Shown: positions 1 through 8,820, numbered from the stretch's first letter. The stretch is 64,000 nucleotides of DNA from Picosynechococcus sp. PCC 7117 (GCF_001693275.1 NZ_CP016477.1:682001-746000), one strand, 5' to 3'. Numbers and translations: made by a program. The notes: generated by a model not told the origin, from the letters alone.

Positions 1-768
1 CTACGCAAACCACGGAATGCGTTGGACTTTTGTCTGGAAGCGACCATCATCCTGGAGTTCAAACAGACGAAAACCCGGTTGTTCCCACAGTTGGCGATCG
101 CCTTCCCGCAATTCTTGATCTGGGGGGGTCACTTGGGTACAGGTCGATGGCGTACCAAAGCAAGGAATTCCCCCTTGGGTGACGCTGTATTCCAGGTGCA
201 CATGGCCAAAGAAAACTGTTTTCACCTGGGGATGATGTTGCACAATCTGCCAAAATTCGGCGCGGTTGGTCACATCGATTTGATCGAGCCAATCAACCCC
301 CGCTGGCACCACATGGTGATGGATGGCGATCGCCACCGGAGAGTGTGAAGATTGTTCCAGGTTTTCCGCGAGCCAAGCCAGTTGCGCTGTATCTAAAAAA
401 CCCTCGCCATATTCTGGGTTCTCAAGAAACGAATCCAACAGCAACAGTTGCCAGTTCCCCAAAGAAACGTTCTTGTCTGGCGAAAGATAATCTCCCTGCA
501 AAATCTCGGCCATCAGTTCTGGATCGTCGTGGTTCCCTGGCAGCCAATAGCTAGGAATCTGCGTTGCTTCAACCAAATCCCGCAACCGTTCGTAGGCGAT
601 CGCCTCACCATGATGGGCCAAATCTCCTGTGAGAATCAATCGATCTGGTTTAAACTGTTGCACCGCCGCCAGGACTGCTTGAAAAGACGCATCGGTTTTC
701 ACGCCGCGCATTTCGGCCTCTGGGTGATCGAGGAGGTGGGTATCAGTAATTTGGGCAATGAGAACCAT
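1..768 (-). CDS. Calcineurin-like metallophosphoesterase (CpdA-type phosphodiesterase)
   Basis: A 255-residue cytoplasmic phosphoesterase of the class that hydrolyses cyclic nucleotides or other phosphodiesters with two metal ions. The full metal-binding set is visible: D9-T-H11, G48-D49, G78-N79-H80-D81, the H150-H151-H152 block, and G188-H189-V-H191. No signal peptide or membrane segment is seen. The stop codon lies at the very first bases of the window, so the gene is complete. The next minus-strand gene upstream (TonB receptor) ends 41 nt before this start, so read-through is possible. The family call is firm. The substrate (cAMP or another phosphodiester) cannot be read from sequence. 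Confidence 0.88.
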   Translation of the reverse strand: MVLIAQITDTHLLDHPEAEMRGVKTDASFQAVLAAVQQFKPDRLILTGDLAHHGEAIAYERLRDLVEATQIPSYWLPGNHDDPELMAEILQGDYLSPDKNVSLGNWQLLLLDSFLENPEYGEGFLDTAQLAWLAENLEQSSHSPVAIAIHHHVVPAGVDWLDQIDVTNRAEFWQIVQHHPQVKTVFFGHVHLEYSVTQGGIPCFGTPSTCTQVTPPDQELREGDRQLWEQPGFRLFELQDDGRFQTKVQRIPWFA

Positions 769-808
769 AGGAAATTGTGGGCAAAATTAGGAAACGAAAC
801 AAAGCAGC

Positions 809-2779
809 TTAACGGAATTGAGCATTGACACCAATCTGAAACCTGCGCCCCACTCCAGGGTAAGCGGGGAATGTTTCAAAATCCGCATCAAACAAATTTT
901 CGACACTCGCCGTTAAATTTACGGTATCACTGATGGGATAGCGCGCCCGCAGATCCAGGTTTGTGTAGCCTGCCAAGGATTCAGTATTGGCATTATTTGT
1001 CAGGCGATCGCCCACCCGTTTCAGGAAAATTCCGGCATAAATTCCCTGGGGATTTTCGTAGGCAAGACCCACATTGAAATAATCTGTCCCCGCAAAGGCG
1101 ACCTCATTACCAACCACCGTCGGATCAGCATCGGCAAGAATTTCTGAGTTGTTCCAAGTGTAATTAGCAAAAGCAGAAAGAGATCGGGACAATTGCAACG
1201 TCACCTCTGCTTCTAAACCTTGATTGCGGGCTTTCCGGACATTTTGGGGAGTGAATGTCCCAAGATCAAAAACGATGGCATCATCAAGGGTGTTATTAAA
1301 ATAGGTCAGCCGCACCAAAGCACGATCCGAAAAACGGTGGTCAACACCCAGATCAAAACTATTCCCCAGTTCCGGCACTAAATCAGGATTGCTAAACCCC
1401 GGAAAATAGAGATCCACGGCAGTTGGCACCCGGAAGTTGCGGGCGTAATTGCCCCGAATTCGGGTTGATTCTCCCACTTGCCAGGCAAACCCTGCGCTGG
1501 GTGATGTGACCGAACCATCGGCCAAACTATTAAAGTCCTGGCGCACGCCCAGATTTAAAGCCAGTTCCGGGGTAATATCCAGGCCATAGCGGGCAAAAAT
1601 GGCCCCTTGACTGAGGTTTTCGTCGTAACTAAAGCCAAATACGCCAGGATCCTCTGCTTTTGCAGTCAAATAGCGGTAATCAAAACCATAGGTGAGATTT
1701 TGGGTTTCATTTAGTTGCCAATTGTGCTGAATCTGGGCACCAAAGGAATTATTTTCATAGCGGGCATCGGTTGTCCCAAATTGATTCTCATCAAAGAAAC
1801 GAAAATCATTCAGATCCGCAAATAATCTTGTCGTCAGCAGAGAATCATCGCTATTCCCCAGGCGAGACTCTAAATCCAGGGACAACAACCAATTATTGTC
1901 GTATTGGGTTGCATTTGGACTTGGGGAAGAAACACTGCTCGGAATTTCTAAATCCTTACTGCTATAGATGCCGTTGAAGCGCAACCGGTGGCGATCGCCT
2001 AACTGATTAACCACCTGGAGATTCACGTTTTGGATATTCGTCGCCGCATTATCCCGGACACCCAACAAACCCCGTGCGGCAATGTCATAGTCAAAGTCAT
2101 TTTCTGCGGCGGTGCGGTCGTAGGCCAGTCGCACTGCCTGGGTTTCCGCACCAAAACTCACCCCAACATTTTGGCGATTGTAGCCAAAGCTCCCCAGATC
2201 GATCCCGGTCTCTACTGCAACTGGTTGGTTAAATCCGGGTTGGCGCGTCACAATATTGATCACGCCACCGATGGCATTGGAACCAAACAGCACCGAACTG
2301 CCCCCAGGGATTAATTCAATGCGTTCGACATTATCGGTAGTCAAATTAGACAGATCAAAGTTTCCTGAATCGAAACGATTAAGCGGCCTGCCATCAAGCA
2401 AAATTAATGTTTGGGAAGAACTATTAGCCCCCCGAAAAATCTGAGAACTTTGGGCACCAAGGCGAGATCCAGCCGTGCTATCAATAAAAATCCCAGGGAA
2501 ATATTTCAAGGCTTCGTTGACGGTGCGATACCCTTGGGCTTCAATTTGCTCCCGGTTAATCACATAGGCCGCACGGGTTGCATCTTGCACTGTTTCTTCC
2601 TGGCGCGACGGAGCATATACAGGTTGATTTAATAGCTGGTCAATGACCGTTAGTTCAAAATCAACGGTCTCTTGTTCATCATCTAGATCGTTCTCTTCTT
2701 GAGCAAAAACAGCGGTACTACTACAGAGAAAACAAACAATCGTAAAGCAAATCGTCTGGGGCGTAAAAAATGACGTCAT
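809..2779 (-). CDS. TonB-dependent outer-membrane receptor, probable vitamin B12 (BtuB-like) transporter
   Basis: A 656-residue outer-membrane receptor. Residues 1-26 form a signal peptide ending in VFA-Q. An N-terminal plug domain follows (about 55-175, with the 'ALKYFPGIFID' and 'GGVINIVTR' signatures), then a long beta-barrel with the typical alternating aromatic strands. It ends close to 'FQIGVNAQF-R', near the usual terminal aromatic residue. A cobalamin riboswitch lies about 0.4 kb upstream on the same strand, which makes B12 or a related corrinoid the likely cargo. This fits the known B12 requirement of Synechococcus sp. PCC 7002. Size is normal for BtuB-type receptors. No periplasmic B12-binding protein or permease is encoded next to it. 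Family is certain; substrate is inferred from the riboswitch. Confidence 0.9.
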   Translation of the reverse strand: MTSFFTPQTICFTIVCFLCSSTAVFAQEENDLDDEQETVDFELTVIDQLLNQPVYAPSRQEETVQDATRAAYVINREQIEAQGYRTVNEALKYFPGIFIDSTAGSRLGAQSSQIFRGANSSSQTLILLDGRPLNRFDSGNFDLSNLTTDNVERIELIPGGSSVLFGSNAIGGVINIVTRQPGFNQPVAVETGIDLGSFGYNRQNVGVSFGAETQAVRLAYDRTAAENDFDYDIAARGLLGVRDNAATNIQNVNLQVVNQLGDRHRLRFNGIYSSKDLEIPSSVSSPSPNATQYDNNWLLSLDLESRLGNSDDSLLTTRLFADLNDFRFFDENQFGTTDARYENNSFGAQIQHNWQLNETQNLTYGFDYRYLTAKAEDPGVFGFSYDENLSQGAIFARYGLDITPELALNLGVRQDFNSLADGSVTSPSAGFAWQVGESTRIRGNYARNFRVPTAVDLYFPGFSNPDLVPELGNSFDLGVDHRFSDRALVRLTYFNNTLDDAIVFDLGTFTPQNVRKARNQGLEAEVTLQLSRSLSAFANYTWNNSEILADADPTVVGNEVAFAGTDYFNVGLAYENPQGIYAGIFLKRVGDRLTNNANTESLAGYTNLDLRARYPISDTVNLTASVENLFDADFETFPAYPGVGRRFQIGVNAQFR

Positions 2780-3154
2780 CTAAGAATATTTTGGGCTAAT
2801 TTTTAATGTAATGAAGGGAGAATTCGTGAAGCAATGGCAAGACTTTTAAGTCATAAAAAGCCTTGGTCAATAACCTTAAGAAAAGCAAAGCAGTTGAGCG
2901 ATTAAAATATCGTCGATTTTTTCTGGTTTGCCAAAATCAATGCATTTCTCAACCTCATTGAATGAGGCTAATGCTGATGGAATAACGGGTTAAAGCAATG
3001 TTTAAAACAAACTCGCTAACGAGACTGGGTTTGCTGATTGCGGCGATATTGCAGTCTCAGAAGATAGAAATTATGGGCAGCAGAAAAAGACTGGGTGCTA
3101 AAAGAAAACATCATCCGTACCTCGCAGATGGGTAATTACTAAAACGTCTACGCT
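2780..3154. other. Leader region between cobalamin riboswitch and TonB receptor
   Basis: About 375 nt with no credible gene on either strand. It would be the long 5' leader of the receptor mRNA downstream of the riboswitch aptamer. On the minus strand a short hairpin (CTCG-TTAG-CGAG) followed by TTTGTTTT lies near 3003-3022, and a second small hairpin near 2952-2966. Either could be part of the expression platform, but both stems are short. The start codon of the receptor has no strong Shine-Dalgarno sequence. Confidence 0.4.
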
Positions 3155-3285
3155 TGGCTCGGCGGGCATTCTGACTTAGAAATTGCGGAAAATTTCCTTA
3201 CAGCTGCGGGACAGCGACGGATTTGCACCGTTCTTTCCCCATTGCTTTTATCGGCTGATCCCCGATAAAACCGAACAGAGTCTAA
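3155..3285 (-). promoter_or_regulatory. Cobalamin (AdoCbl-class) riboswitch aptamer
   Basis: Read on the minus strand, the segment holds the conserved core of the cobalamin riboswitch in order: a perfect 9-bp hairpin (TTTTATCGG / CCGATAAAA, 3246-3270), 'GGGGAAAGAACGGTGCAAAT', 'CCGTCGCTGTCCCGCAGCTG', 'TAAGG', and the closing 'GTCAGAATGCCCGCC'. The GCTGTCCCGCAnCTGTAA block is the diagnostic B12-box region. It is oriented towards the TonB receptor at 809-2779 and should repress it when cobalamin is plentiful. The boundaries are estimated by eye. Confidence 0.93.
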
Positions 3286-3358
3286 TTATATAGCAGGCGA
3301 TCGCCCCCGATGTAAATAGATTTATGAAGTCCCCTTGAACCTTGGGAGAAAAGCACCT

Positions 3359-4513
3359 TTAGGGATTAAGCAGGGCCGTAATGTGGGGAATAATCTGGGC
3401 GTGGTTGGTCAATAAATAATCCAGGCGATCGCTAATCAGCGACAAAATTAAATCCTCGTAGGTCATCCCCTCTTCTGATAGTCCCTGGGCAACCAAGCTG
3501 GTGACGTTGGCAGCGGGCCGCTTAAGATCGGGCTTGGGATTGGCCTCTAAAATTTGGATATTTCCCATCGCATCCATCCGGGCATCGATACGAATTAAGG
3601 CATTTAAACTAAATTCCCAGTAGACTTGTTGGGCGAGTTTTGCTAGCTTTTTTTTGGCTGAGTCACTATCATCTAAAAAGCGAATTCTTTGGCCTGTAAT
3701 TGCCTTTTTATCCATCGAGGTAAAAATCTTTTCATCGGCTTCTAAAAGACGCTCTAAAATCGAAAACGTAAAGGGAGATTCTAATTTTTCAAACTGCCCT
3801 TGACGATGGCGCACATAGCCACACACAGAGACACAAAATTCGCGCCCGGTTAAGAAGGGTTCAATCAAAGCGGTGTTGTGGGTTTGCTGATGTATGTTGG
3901 CGATCGCCTCACCGAGATCCTGGGGCTGATCCACAAAATGAATGTTCAAAGAGGCACGACCAGACACGGGTTTAACCAGAAAACTGCCCTGGTAATCGCC
4001 AAAAGTCTGCTGGAAACGAGCGTTGTCCTTGGCAGTAAATTTCCCCTGGGCTGGATGCCAAATCATGAACGGCGCAGTGGGAAAACCGAGCCCTTGCAGT
4101 TCCCGTTTAAAGCTGTGTTTATTATCTAAAATCGAGCTATTTAAAGGGTTATGGCCGATATAGGGTACTCCCAACATTTCTAAAATTGCCGGGGTGTGGC
4201 AGACGGGATTGTAACCCTGCACCCCACCAGTATTCAGCCAAGCCAGATGAATTTGATGTTTCCGGAGGCGATCGCCTAAGGTGGCATCATCGGGCAACAC
4301 AAACACGTGCTGGAACCCTAAATCTTCGAGGGCCGCGGCAATGTCATGGGCTACCACTTCGTAGGTTTTGGTGGAGCGGGGATTGTGGGTTTGGTAGATC
4401 ACGGCCCCCTGCGCTGCTTTGTCACCCCCATGAATTACGGCAATTTTTAACTTTTTCCGGAGAATTTCAAGGTAGTTTGGTAGTTGACTAAAATCGTAAA
4501 CAAATCCCATCAT
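3359..4513 (-). CDS. ATP-grasp ligase of the D-alanine-D-alanine ligase family
   Basis: A 384-residue soluble ATP-grasp enzyme resembling D-Ala-D-Ala ligase. The N-terminal domain starts near residue 21 with 'LKIAVIHGG', followed by 'GVPYIGHNPLNSSILDNKHS' (about 115-134). The ATP-grasp core has 'FLVKPVSGRASLNIHFV' and an acidic metal site near 'IQILEANPKPDLK' (about 318-330). It is longer and more divergent than a standard Ddl, so it may be a paralogue acting on another amino acid or peptide rather than the essential cell-wall enzyme. Two adjacent ATG codons (4513 or 4510) can serve as start. The gene stands alone; the riboswitch upstream of the TonB receptor begins just beyond its 3' end. 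Confidence 0.72.
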   Translation of the reverse strand: MMGFVYDFSQLPNYLEILRKKLKIAVIHGGDKAAQGAVIYQTHNPRSTKTYEVVAHDIAAALEDLGFQHVFVLPDDATLGDRLRKHQIHLAWLNTGGVQGYNPVCHTPAILEMLGVPYIGHNPLNSSILDNKHSFKRELQGLGFPTAPFMIWHPAQGKFTAKDNARFQQTFGDYQGSFLVKPVSGRASLNIHFVDQPQDLGEAIANIHQQTHNTALIEPFLTGREFCVSVCGYVRHRQGQFEKLESPFTFSILERLLEADEKIFTSMDKKAITGQRIRFLDDSDSAKKKLAKLAQQVYWEFSLNALIRIDARMDAMGNIQILEANPKPDLKRPAANVTSLVAQGLSEEGMTYEDLILSLISDRLDYLLTNHAQIIPHITALLNP

Positions 4514-5485
4514 TAACGTGACTTTCCCACAATTCTGAGCAGTTTTGTTATTTTAGAGGATCCCTGAGAAAGATATGGCAGGCAGAAAAAAAGAGATTGA
4601 GTCTTTAAAAGTCCTAAGATCTCTAAACAAAAAAATTATGTCTGCATCCTGTTCGACAGACCTCACCAATGACCAATGGTCTCTCATCAACCCCCTACTT
4701 CCCCCAGTTCAATCTAGCAAGCTCCTGTCCCACTGACCTGCGCCAGGTTGTTCATGCACGCTTTTATCTCCTCACGGGTAGTATTATCTAGCGCTTACTG
4801 CCCCGTAATTTTCTCCAATAGAAAATCGTCTCCTCCTACGCCCGCTAATGGTGTGACGACACGACCCTCGAACCCATTAAGCAAACTCCCCACCAGTGGA
4901 AGTGCCGCATGCACAGGTCACGAGCACCCTCCTCACTCAGTTATGGAGTGGTAAATGCTCAATCGGTAGATACAGCCACAATGATTCATCAGGAGATCGG
5001 CTACCAAGGCGATGGGCTGAGGTGCTTGGCATGATTTTCAAAAGATTTGCTGCGTCAATCTGGTTCCATTGCGATAACGATCTTAATAGCGCCTATGCTT
5101 ACCGCTTCATCCCTGGCAAAAAATCCAAAGAGACCAATATTTAAGTCAATAAAACTTCTGGGAATTAGGCTTATATTTTCTTAATCGAACAAGAATTTTT
5201 TCTTTATTTGTCAATAATATTTTTGAGATTTACTAAATTAAAAATTATTATATAATTTTTGTTGTTTTATTGTAATTGGCAACTAAAAATAGAGAAAAAT
5301 CATACTTTCTTAAATGGCGAATGCACTATTGTCCATAGACCCTTAGGGGGATTGTGGTGAAAACTTAAGAAAAATAAACCTTACTTTAAAAAAAGCAACT
5401 TTCCCGAAACTTTGCCTGGTCTAGTCTATAGTTTTTATAAACTTAATTCTTTTCATTTTCTAAAGTCAATACTTACTATAAAAAA
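4514..5485. other. Long intergenic region with IS relic and AT-rich linker promoter region
   Basis: Nearly 1 kb without an intact gene. The first part (4638 to about 5035) is a broken transposase, listed separately. From about 5150 to 5485 the DNA is very AT-rich and non-coding, and probably holds the promoter and leader of the phycobilisome linker gene. I could not define a promoter with confidence. Confidence 0.6.
4638..5035 (+). pseudogene. IS5-family transposase remnant (multiply frameshifted)
   Basis: Translating across frames gives successive pieces of an IS5/IS1031-type transposase: 'LTNDQWSLINPLLPPV' from the ATG at 4638, then after a frame change 'TDLRQVVHARFYLLTG', 'LPRNFLQ*KIVSSY', 'WCDDTTLEPI', and 'VNAQSVDTATMIHQEIGYQG'. 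These match the usual order 'LTDEQW..I.PLLPP', 'TDLREVVNAIFYVLRTG', 'LP.DFPPW', 'WRDDGTWERI', 'DSQSVKT'. At least three frameshifts and several stops separate them. The catalytic C-terminal region is lost or scrambled near 'LPRRWAEVLG'. No terminal inverted repeats were found. The element is dead. Confidence 0.75.
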
Positions 5486-6214
5486 ATGACTATACCTCTA
5501 TTGACCTACGAACCAAGCTCTCAGAATCAACGGGTACAAGATTTTTTTATCGGCAGTGAAGAAAGTCCCAAGCAATTTAGCGTGGAATCGGCTTTTGCAA
5601 AAACAGATTTTGAGACCTTAATCCAGGCGGCCTATCGCCAAATTTTCAATGAGCAGCAGATGCTTGAACAAAATCGCCTAAAAGTTCAAGAATCTAAGCT
5701 GAAATCCGGCTTTATCACCGTTCAAGACTTTATCCGAGCGTTGCTATTGTCTGAGTCTTTTCGGCAACGGAACTATGACGTGAACAATAACTATCGCTTT
5801 GTGCAGATGTGCGTGCAGCGGGTACTGGGCCGGGATGTTTATGGTCAGAAAGAGGTTCTGGCTTGGTCAATTTTGTTGGCGACCCAGGGTTTAAATGGCT
5901 TTGTGGATGCTCTCTTAAACTCTGAGGAATATCTCGACAATTTTGGCTTAGATACTGTCCCTTATCAGCGGCGACGCATCTTACCCCAGCGCACAGAAGG
6001 AAATTTACCCTTTGCCCGGATGCCCCGATACGACGCTGATTATCGTCAACAATTAGAAGATCTGGGCTATTTTCAAGAACGGGATGAAACACCATGGGTT
6101 GCTCCCACTTGGGTCAGTGTAATTGGGAAAACGGTTACCATTGCTGGGGCTGGGACATTGATTTTAGGGGCGATCGCCGTTGCTTTGGCGGCTTTTGAAA
6201 TCATTAAGCTGTAG
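5486..6214 (+). CDS. cpcL: Phycobilisome rod linker with C-terminal membrane helix (CpcL / CpcG2 type)
   Basis: A 242-residue linker. Residues about 15-180 form a phycobilisome linker domain ('AYRQIFNEQQML', 'ALLLSESFRQRNYDVNNNYR', 'RVLGRDVYGQKEVLAWSILLATQG', 'ALLNSEEYLDNFG'). The last 30 residues or so are strongly hydrophobic ('TVTIAGAGTLILGAIAVALA'). A core-attaching CpcG lacks such an anchor; CpcL/CpcG2 proteins have it and carry phycocyanin rods without a core, feeding photosystem I or NDH-1 complexes. The protein should therefore sit in the thylakoid membrane. It stands alone behind an AT-rich upstream region rather than in a cpc operon. Family is certain; the CpcL subtype rests on the hydrophobic tail. 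Confidence 0.85.
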   Translation: MTIPLLTYEPSSQNQRVQDFFIGSEESPKQFSVESAFAKTDFETLIQAAYRQIFNEQQMLEQNRLKVQESKLKSGFITVQDFIRALLLSESFRQRNYDVNNNYRFVQMCVQRVLGRDVYGQKEVLAWSILLATQGLNGFVDALLNSEEYLDNFGLDTVPYQRRRILPQRTEGNLPFARMPRYDADYRQQLEDLGYFQERDETPWVAPTWVSVIGKTVTIAGAGTLILGAIAVALAAFEIIKL

Positions 6215-6269
6215 GCCTATGGCTCGATTGAGGGCAAGACTTCAATGCCTTGGACAATACATAAAATTC

Positions 6270-6304
6270 AACCCCAAGATATCGCGCGAGTGGGTCTTGG
6301 GGTT
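6270..6304. terminator. Hairpin between converging cpcL and propeller-protein genes
   Basis: A 9-bp inverted repeat, ACCCCAAGA / TCTTGGGGT, with a 15-nt loop. It lies between the stop of the linker gene and the stop of the converging minus-strand gene. T tracts on either side are weak, so it may act as a modest two-way terminator. Confidence 0.55.
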
Positions 6305-6308
6305 TGGT

Positions 6309-6824
6309 TCATTCTGCTTCAACTAAATCCGGTTGAACACCGCGGTCAATCACTTCAATATCCCATTGCCCCGTGCGATCGCCTTCAAAGGCAACCCAAC
6401 GGCCATCGCCACTAACGGTAGGATTGCGCACTTGACCGATGTAGGTACGGGTCAGATTTTGGCTCTGGAAGGTTTGGCGGTCGTAGAGATAGATATTAGT
6501 TTTTCCTTCCTGCTCGGAAGTGTAGACAATGAAACGACCATTGCGGCTAATGTCTGGCTGGTCGTAGAACACATTGGGTTGATTTAAACCGGGTAGAGGC
6601 AACAGTTTGCGTTGGGCGAGATCATACAAAAAAATACGCCGTTGTTGGCGGCGATCGCTACTAAAGACCAGATAACGGCCTTCATCGGAAAGGCGGGGAT
6701 TTTTTTCGCTGTGGAGACTATTGAGATTATTGCCAAGGGGGTCGGCTGGGGGCGTCACAAAACTGGTACTCTGGCAGCCGATACACAAAACCCCTAGAAG
6801 GGCGATCGCCCAAGCATGGTTCAT
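6309..6824 (-). CDS. Small TolB-like beta-propeller protein, probably exported
   Basis: A protein of 171 residues from the ATG at 6824. Its start overlaps the stop of pedR as ATGA, so the two are translationally coupled. The N-terminus 'MNHAWAIALLGVLCIGC' is a signal-like hydrophobic stretch with a possible but non-ideal lipobox. The rest is made of TolB/WD40-like repeats: 'RYLVFSSDRRQQRRIFLYDL', 'GRFIVYTSEQEGKTNIYLYD', 'GRWVAFEGDRTGQWDIEVID'. A paralogue lies at 32985-33476. Function is unknown. An upstream in-frame ATG at 6860 would bury the signal sequence inside the pedR coding region and is rejected. Confidence 0.75.
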   Translation of the reverse strand: MNHAWAIALLGVLCIGCQSTSFVTPPADPLGNNLNSLHSEKNPRLSDEGRYLVFSSDRRQQRRIFLYDLAQRKLLPLPGLNQPNVFYDQPDISRNGRFIVYTSEQEGKTNIYLYDRQTFQSQNLTRTYIGQVRNPTVSGDGRWVAFEGDRTGQWDIEVIDRGVQPDLVEAE

Positions 6825-7096
6825 GAATCCGAGGTAGCAGACTGATTCGGGAGGGCACAACAGTTCACATTATCCAGGCACACTTTCCCCCACTGTAACG
6901 CCCAGCGCACCAGGGAAACGCGATTATCCGTCGCCGTTTTTGTCAAAATATTACTGATGTGGTTGTCCACCGTGCGCTTGCTAATGTCGAGGCGCGCCGC
7001 AATCTCATGGTTCGTCAGACCCGCTGCCACCAAATCGACAATTTCGATCTCCCGTTCCGATAAAGCCGCTTCACTTGCCGTCTTTTCCGTAGCCAT
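6821..7096 (-). CDS. pedR: Small LuxR-type redox regulator PedR
   Basis: A 91-residue protein made almost wholly of a LuxR-type helix-turn-helix ('LSEREIEIVDLVAAGLTNHE', 'ISKRTVDNHISNILTKTATD'). It has no receiver domain. The tail has Cys residues in 'WGKVCLDNVNCCALP'. This layout matches PedR (Ssl0564 of Synechocystis), which senses photosynthetic electron flow through a cysteine and represses or activates light-responsive genes. It forms an ATGA-overlap operon with the propeller protein downstream. The symbol is from recognition of the family; orthology was not tested. Confidence 0.8.
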   Translation of the reverse strand: MATEKTASEAALSEREIEIVDLVAAGLTNHEIAARLDISKRTVDNHISNILTKTATDNRVSLVRWALQWGKVCLDNVNCCALPNQSATSDS

Positions 7097-7188
7097 AGAC
7101 CCTTCTTTTGTCTGTGTATTGTTATTTTCCTATTGTAGGGGAGGTTTTCACGTTGGCTAGATTGTACACAATTCCCTCCCCCAGACAA

Positions 7189-8223
7189 CTAAAGATTTAA
7201 CCCCGGAAAATCGGCGATCGCCATCGTTGAACTGACGAGCTGCATCCCTGCTGCGGCAAATCGAGTAAAGGCTTGGTCGGCCTGGGCCGTAAAATCAACC
7301 ACCTCAGGGATCACGACCGGAGAAGTACAGTCTTCTAAAAGATAAACTTTTTTTGCCAAGGCTGGATCGTAACGCAAAATTTCTGCGAGCAAATCGTCCA
7401 CAGTCCAGGCTAGACAGTGACTTTTCGCCTGCCCCGCAATAATCAACGCATCAAAGGCCAACAATTTTTGCAGGAAACGGGTATTTTCTTGGGCAATGGG
7501 TTGTCCCTGGGCATCGTCTAAGACCTCTGGCCGCAACGCAGAATAATTTTCCGTGAGGGGATTGTCCCCTTTAATCTCAAAATGGGTTTGGCTATGGCGC
7601 ACTAAATTATGGAAAAACAGAGCCTCTTCCACCGCTGGCACAAGGGCATGACCAATCCCCCCCAACATGGCATGGTAGGGCCAAATCGTCAGGGGATATT
7701 TACCCGCTTGGCTGAGTTGGGCGGTGTAGTGGCGGGCATATTCTTGTAAGTCTTCGTAGTCGCGCTTGGTGCTAAAGGCGATCGCCGGATTCACTCGCCA
7801 AAGACCCTGTTCAACCTCCGCAAAGCTAATCTGAGTCGCCGGTTGGGGATGTTCGCCCGCCGCATTAACCCAAAAGACCGGGTGAAAAATTTGCACTGCC
7901 TTGTGGGTGTCCATGGTGGGGGTAATGGTGGTAATTGTCCCGAGATTTCGGTAGATAAATTCACACAGACGTCGGTTATCTTCCACGGCCCCAAGCCCCG
8001 ATTGGCCGCCGACAAACAACTCAAACTCCGGGAGACAAAAGGTATTTTGCACATCGATCACCAGCAGACAAACGCGACAGCGGTCAGTGGTGGCCGGCCT
8101 AATCCCGTGTTCCTTGGCCCAGATTTCAGCAGCGGCGGCTCGGTCTAGATAGGGGACACGCCAGATCTGTCCAACGGTCTGGGGATCAAAAAAAGCAGGA
8201 ATGGGTAGTTGGTTTGCCATCAT
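7189..8223 (-). CDS. Isochorismatase-like cysteine hydrolase
   Basis: A protein of 344 residues from the tandem ATG codons at 8223/8220, which lie about 8 nt after a GAGGT ribosome site. The longer reading from 8283 is not supported. The isochorismatase/nicotinamidase fold is seen in '[19 protein letters not shown]' (catalytic Asp of D-x-Q-N) and '[19 protein letters not shown]' (nucleophilic Cys). A further conserved block is '[15 protein letters not shown]'. It is longer than typical nicotinamidases (about 200 residues), so the substrate may differ. No partner genes flank it. Confidence 0.8.
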   Translation of the reverse strand: MMANQLPIPAFFDPQTVGQIWRVPYLDRAAAAEIWAKEHGIRPATTDRCRVCLLVIDVQNTFCLPEFELFVGGQSGLGAVEDNRRLCEFIYRNLGTITTITPTMDTHKAVQIFHPVFWVNAAGEHPQPATQISFAEVEQGLWRVNPAIAFSTKRDYEDLQEYARHYTAQLSQAGKYPLTIWPYHAMLGGIGHALVPAVEEALFFHNLVRHSQTHFEIKGDNPLTENYSALRPEVLDDAQGQPIAQENTRFLQKLLAFDALIIAGQAKSHCLAWTVDDLLAEILRYDPALAKKVYLLEDCTSPVVIPEVVDFTAQADQAFTRFAAAGMQLVSSTMAIADFPGLNL

Positions 8224-8600
8224 CGATACCTCATGGGCAACAGATAGTTTCACTATGCCCCTATTGTGGTGTTTTAAAAACACGTTGTCAAATTGTCAAA
8301 TGAGGGAGGCTGGCGATCGCCCGGCTTTGATCGCATGAGCCGGAACGATGATTTGCATGATGTATTTTCAGGGTTGATTCGATGTGCTTTTGCCGTGGAG
8401 AGTTGATTTTTGTCACAGTCTCCCAGGTTCAACATACTATTGTTGTCATTTAAAAGCGTATCCTTGATTACATTGTGTTGATTTTTTAACTCGTTTAATA
8501 GTAAACAACCATTCCCATCAAAAGTTTTTCTGCTAACACTTACTTGGGCGTTGCTCTAGGAAAACTATTTCAGTAAATCAAGTTAAAAACTAGAGTTTTA

Positions 8601-8755
8601 ATGACGTGGGATAGAAACGAAAAATTTGGCGATGGGATCGTCAGTCTAATTGATTTTTCTATTGAAGTAGATGAGCTTGGATCGCCTGATAGTAACTATG
8701 TGCGGTGAATTTTGGCCCTGCAAAAAATGGCAAGTTATTTAAAGTTTTTCTGCTT
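8601..8755 (+). pseudogene. Cyanase (cynS) C-terminal remnant
   Basis: A 35-codon reading frame (8601-8708) encodes 'EKFGDGIVSLIDFSIEVDEL', then 'GSPDSN'. This closely follows the C-terminal signature of cyanobacterial cyanase, which reads [25 protein letters not shown]. After a stop and a frame change, 'NGKLFK' follows, where intact cyanases have 'GKFLxYKKW'. No N-terminal half is visible upstream. Cyanase converts cyanate and bicarbonate to ammonia and CO2, so the host or an ancestor probably had this activity here and lost it. The match is from memory of the family. Confidence 0.6.
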
Positions 8756-8781
8756 CAAATTTCAAGCTTGATGTACATAGC

Positions 8782-8820
8782 AAAGTCCCTAGATTTTTTT
8801 ACAGAATCCAGGGACTTTTT
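8782..8820 (+). terminator. Rho-independent terminator, plus strand
   Basis: A strong stem AAAGTCCCT...GATT / AATC...AGGGACTTT is followed by TTTTT and a T-rich tail on the plus strand only. The neighbouring real genes are both on the minus strand. The only plus-strand candidate upstream is the cyanase remnant, so this looks like that gene's surviving terminator. Confidence 0.8.
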
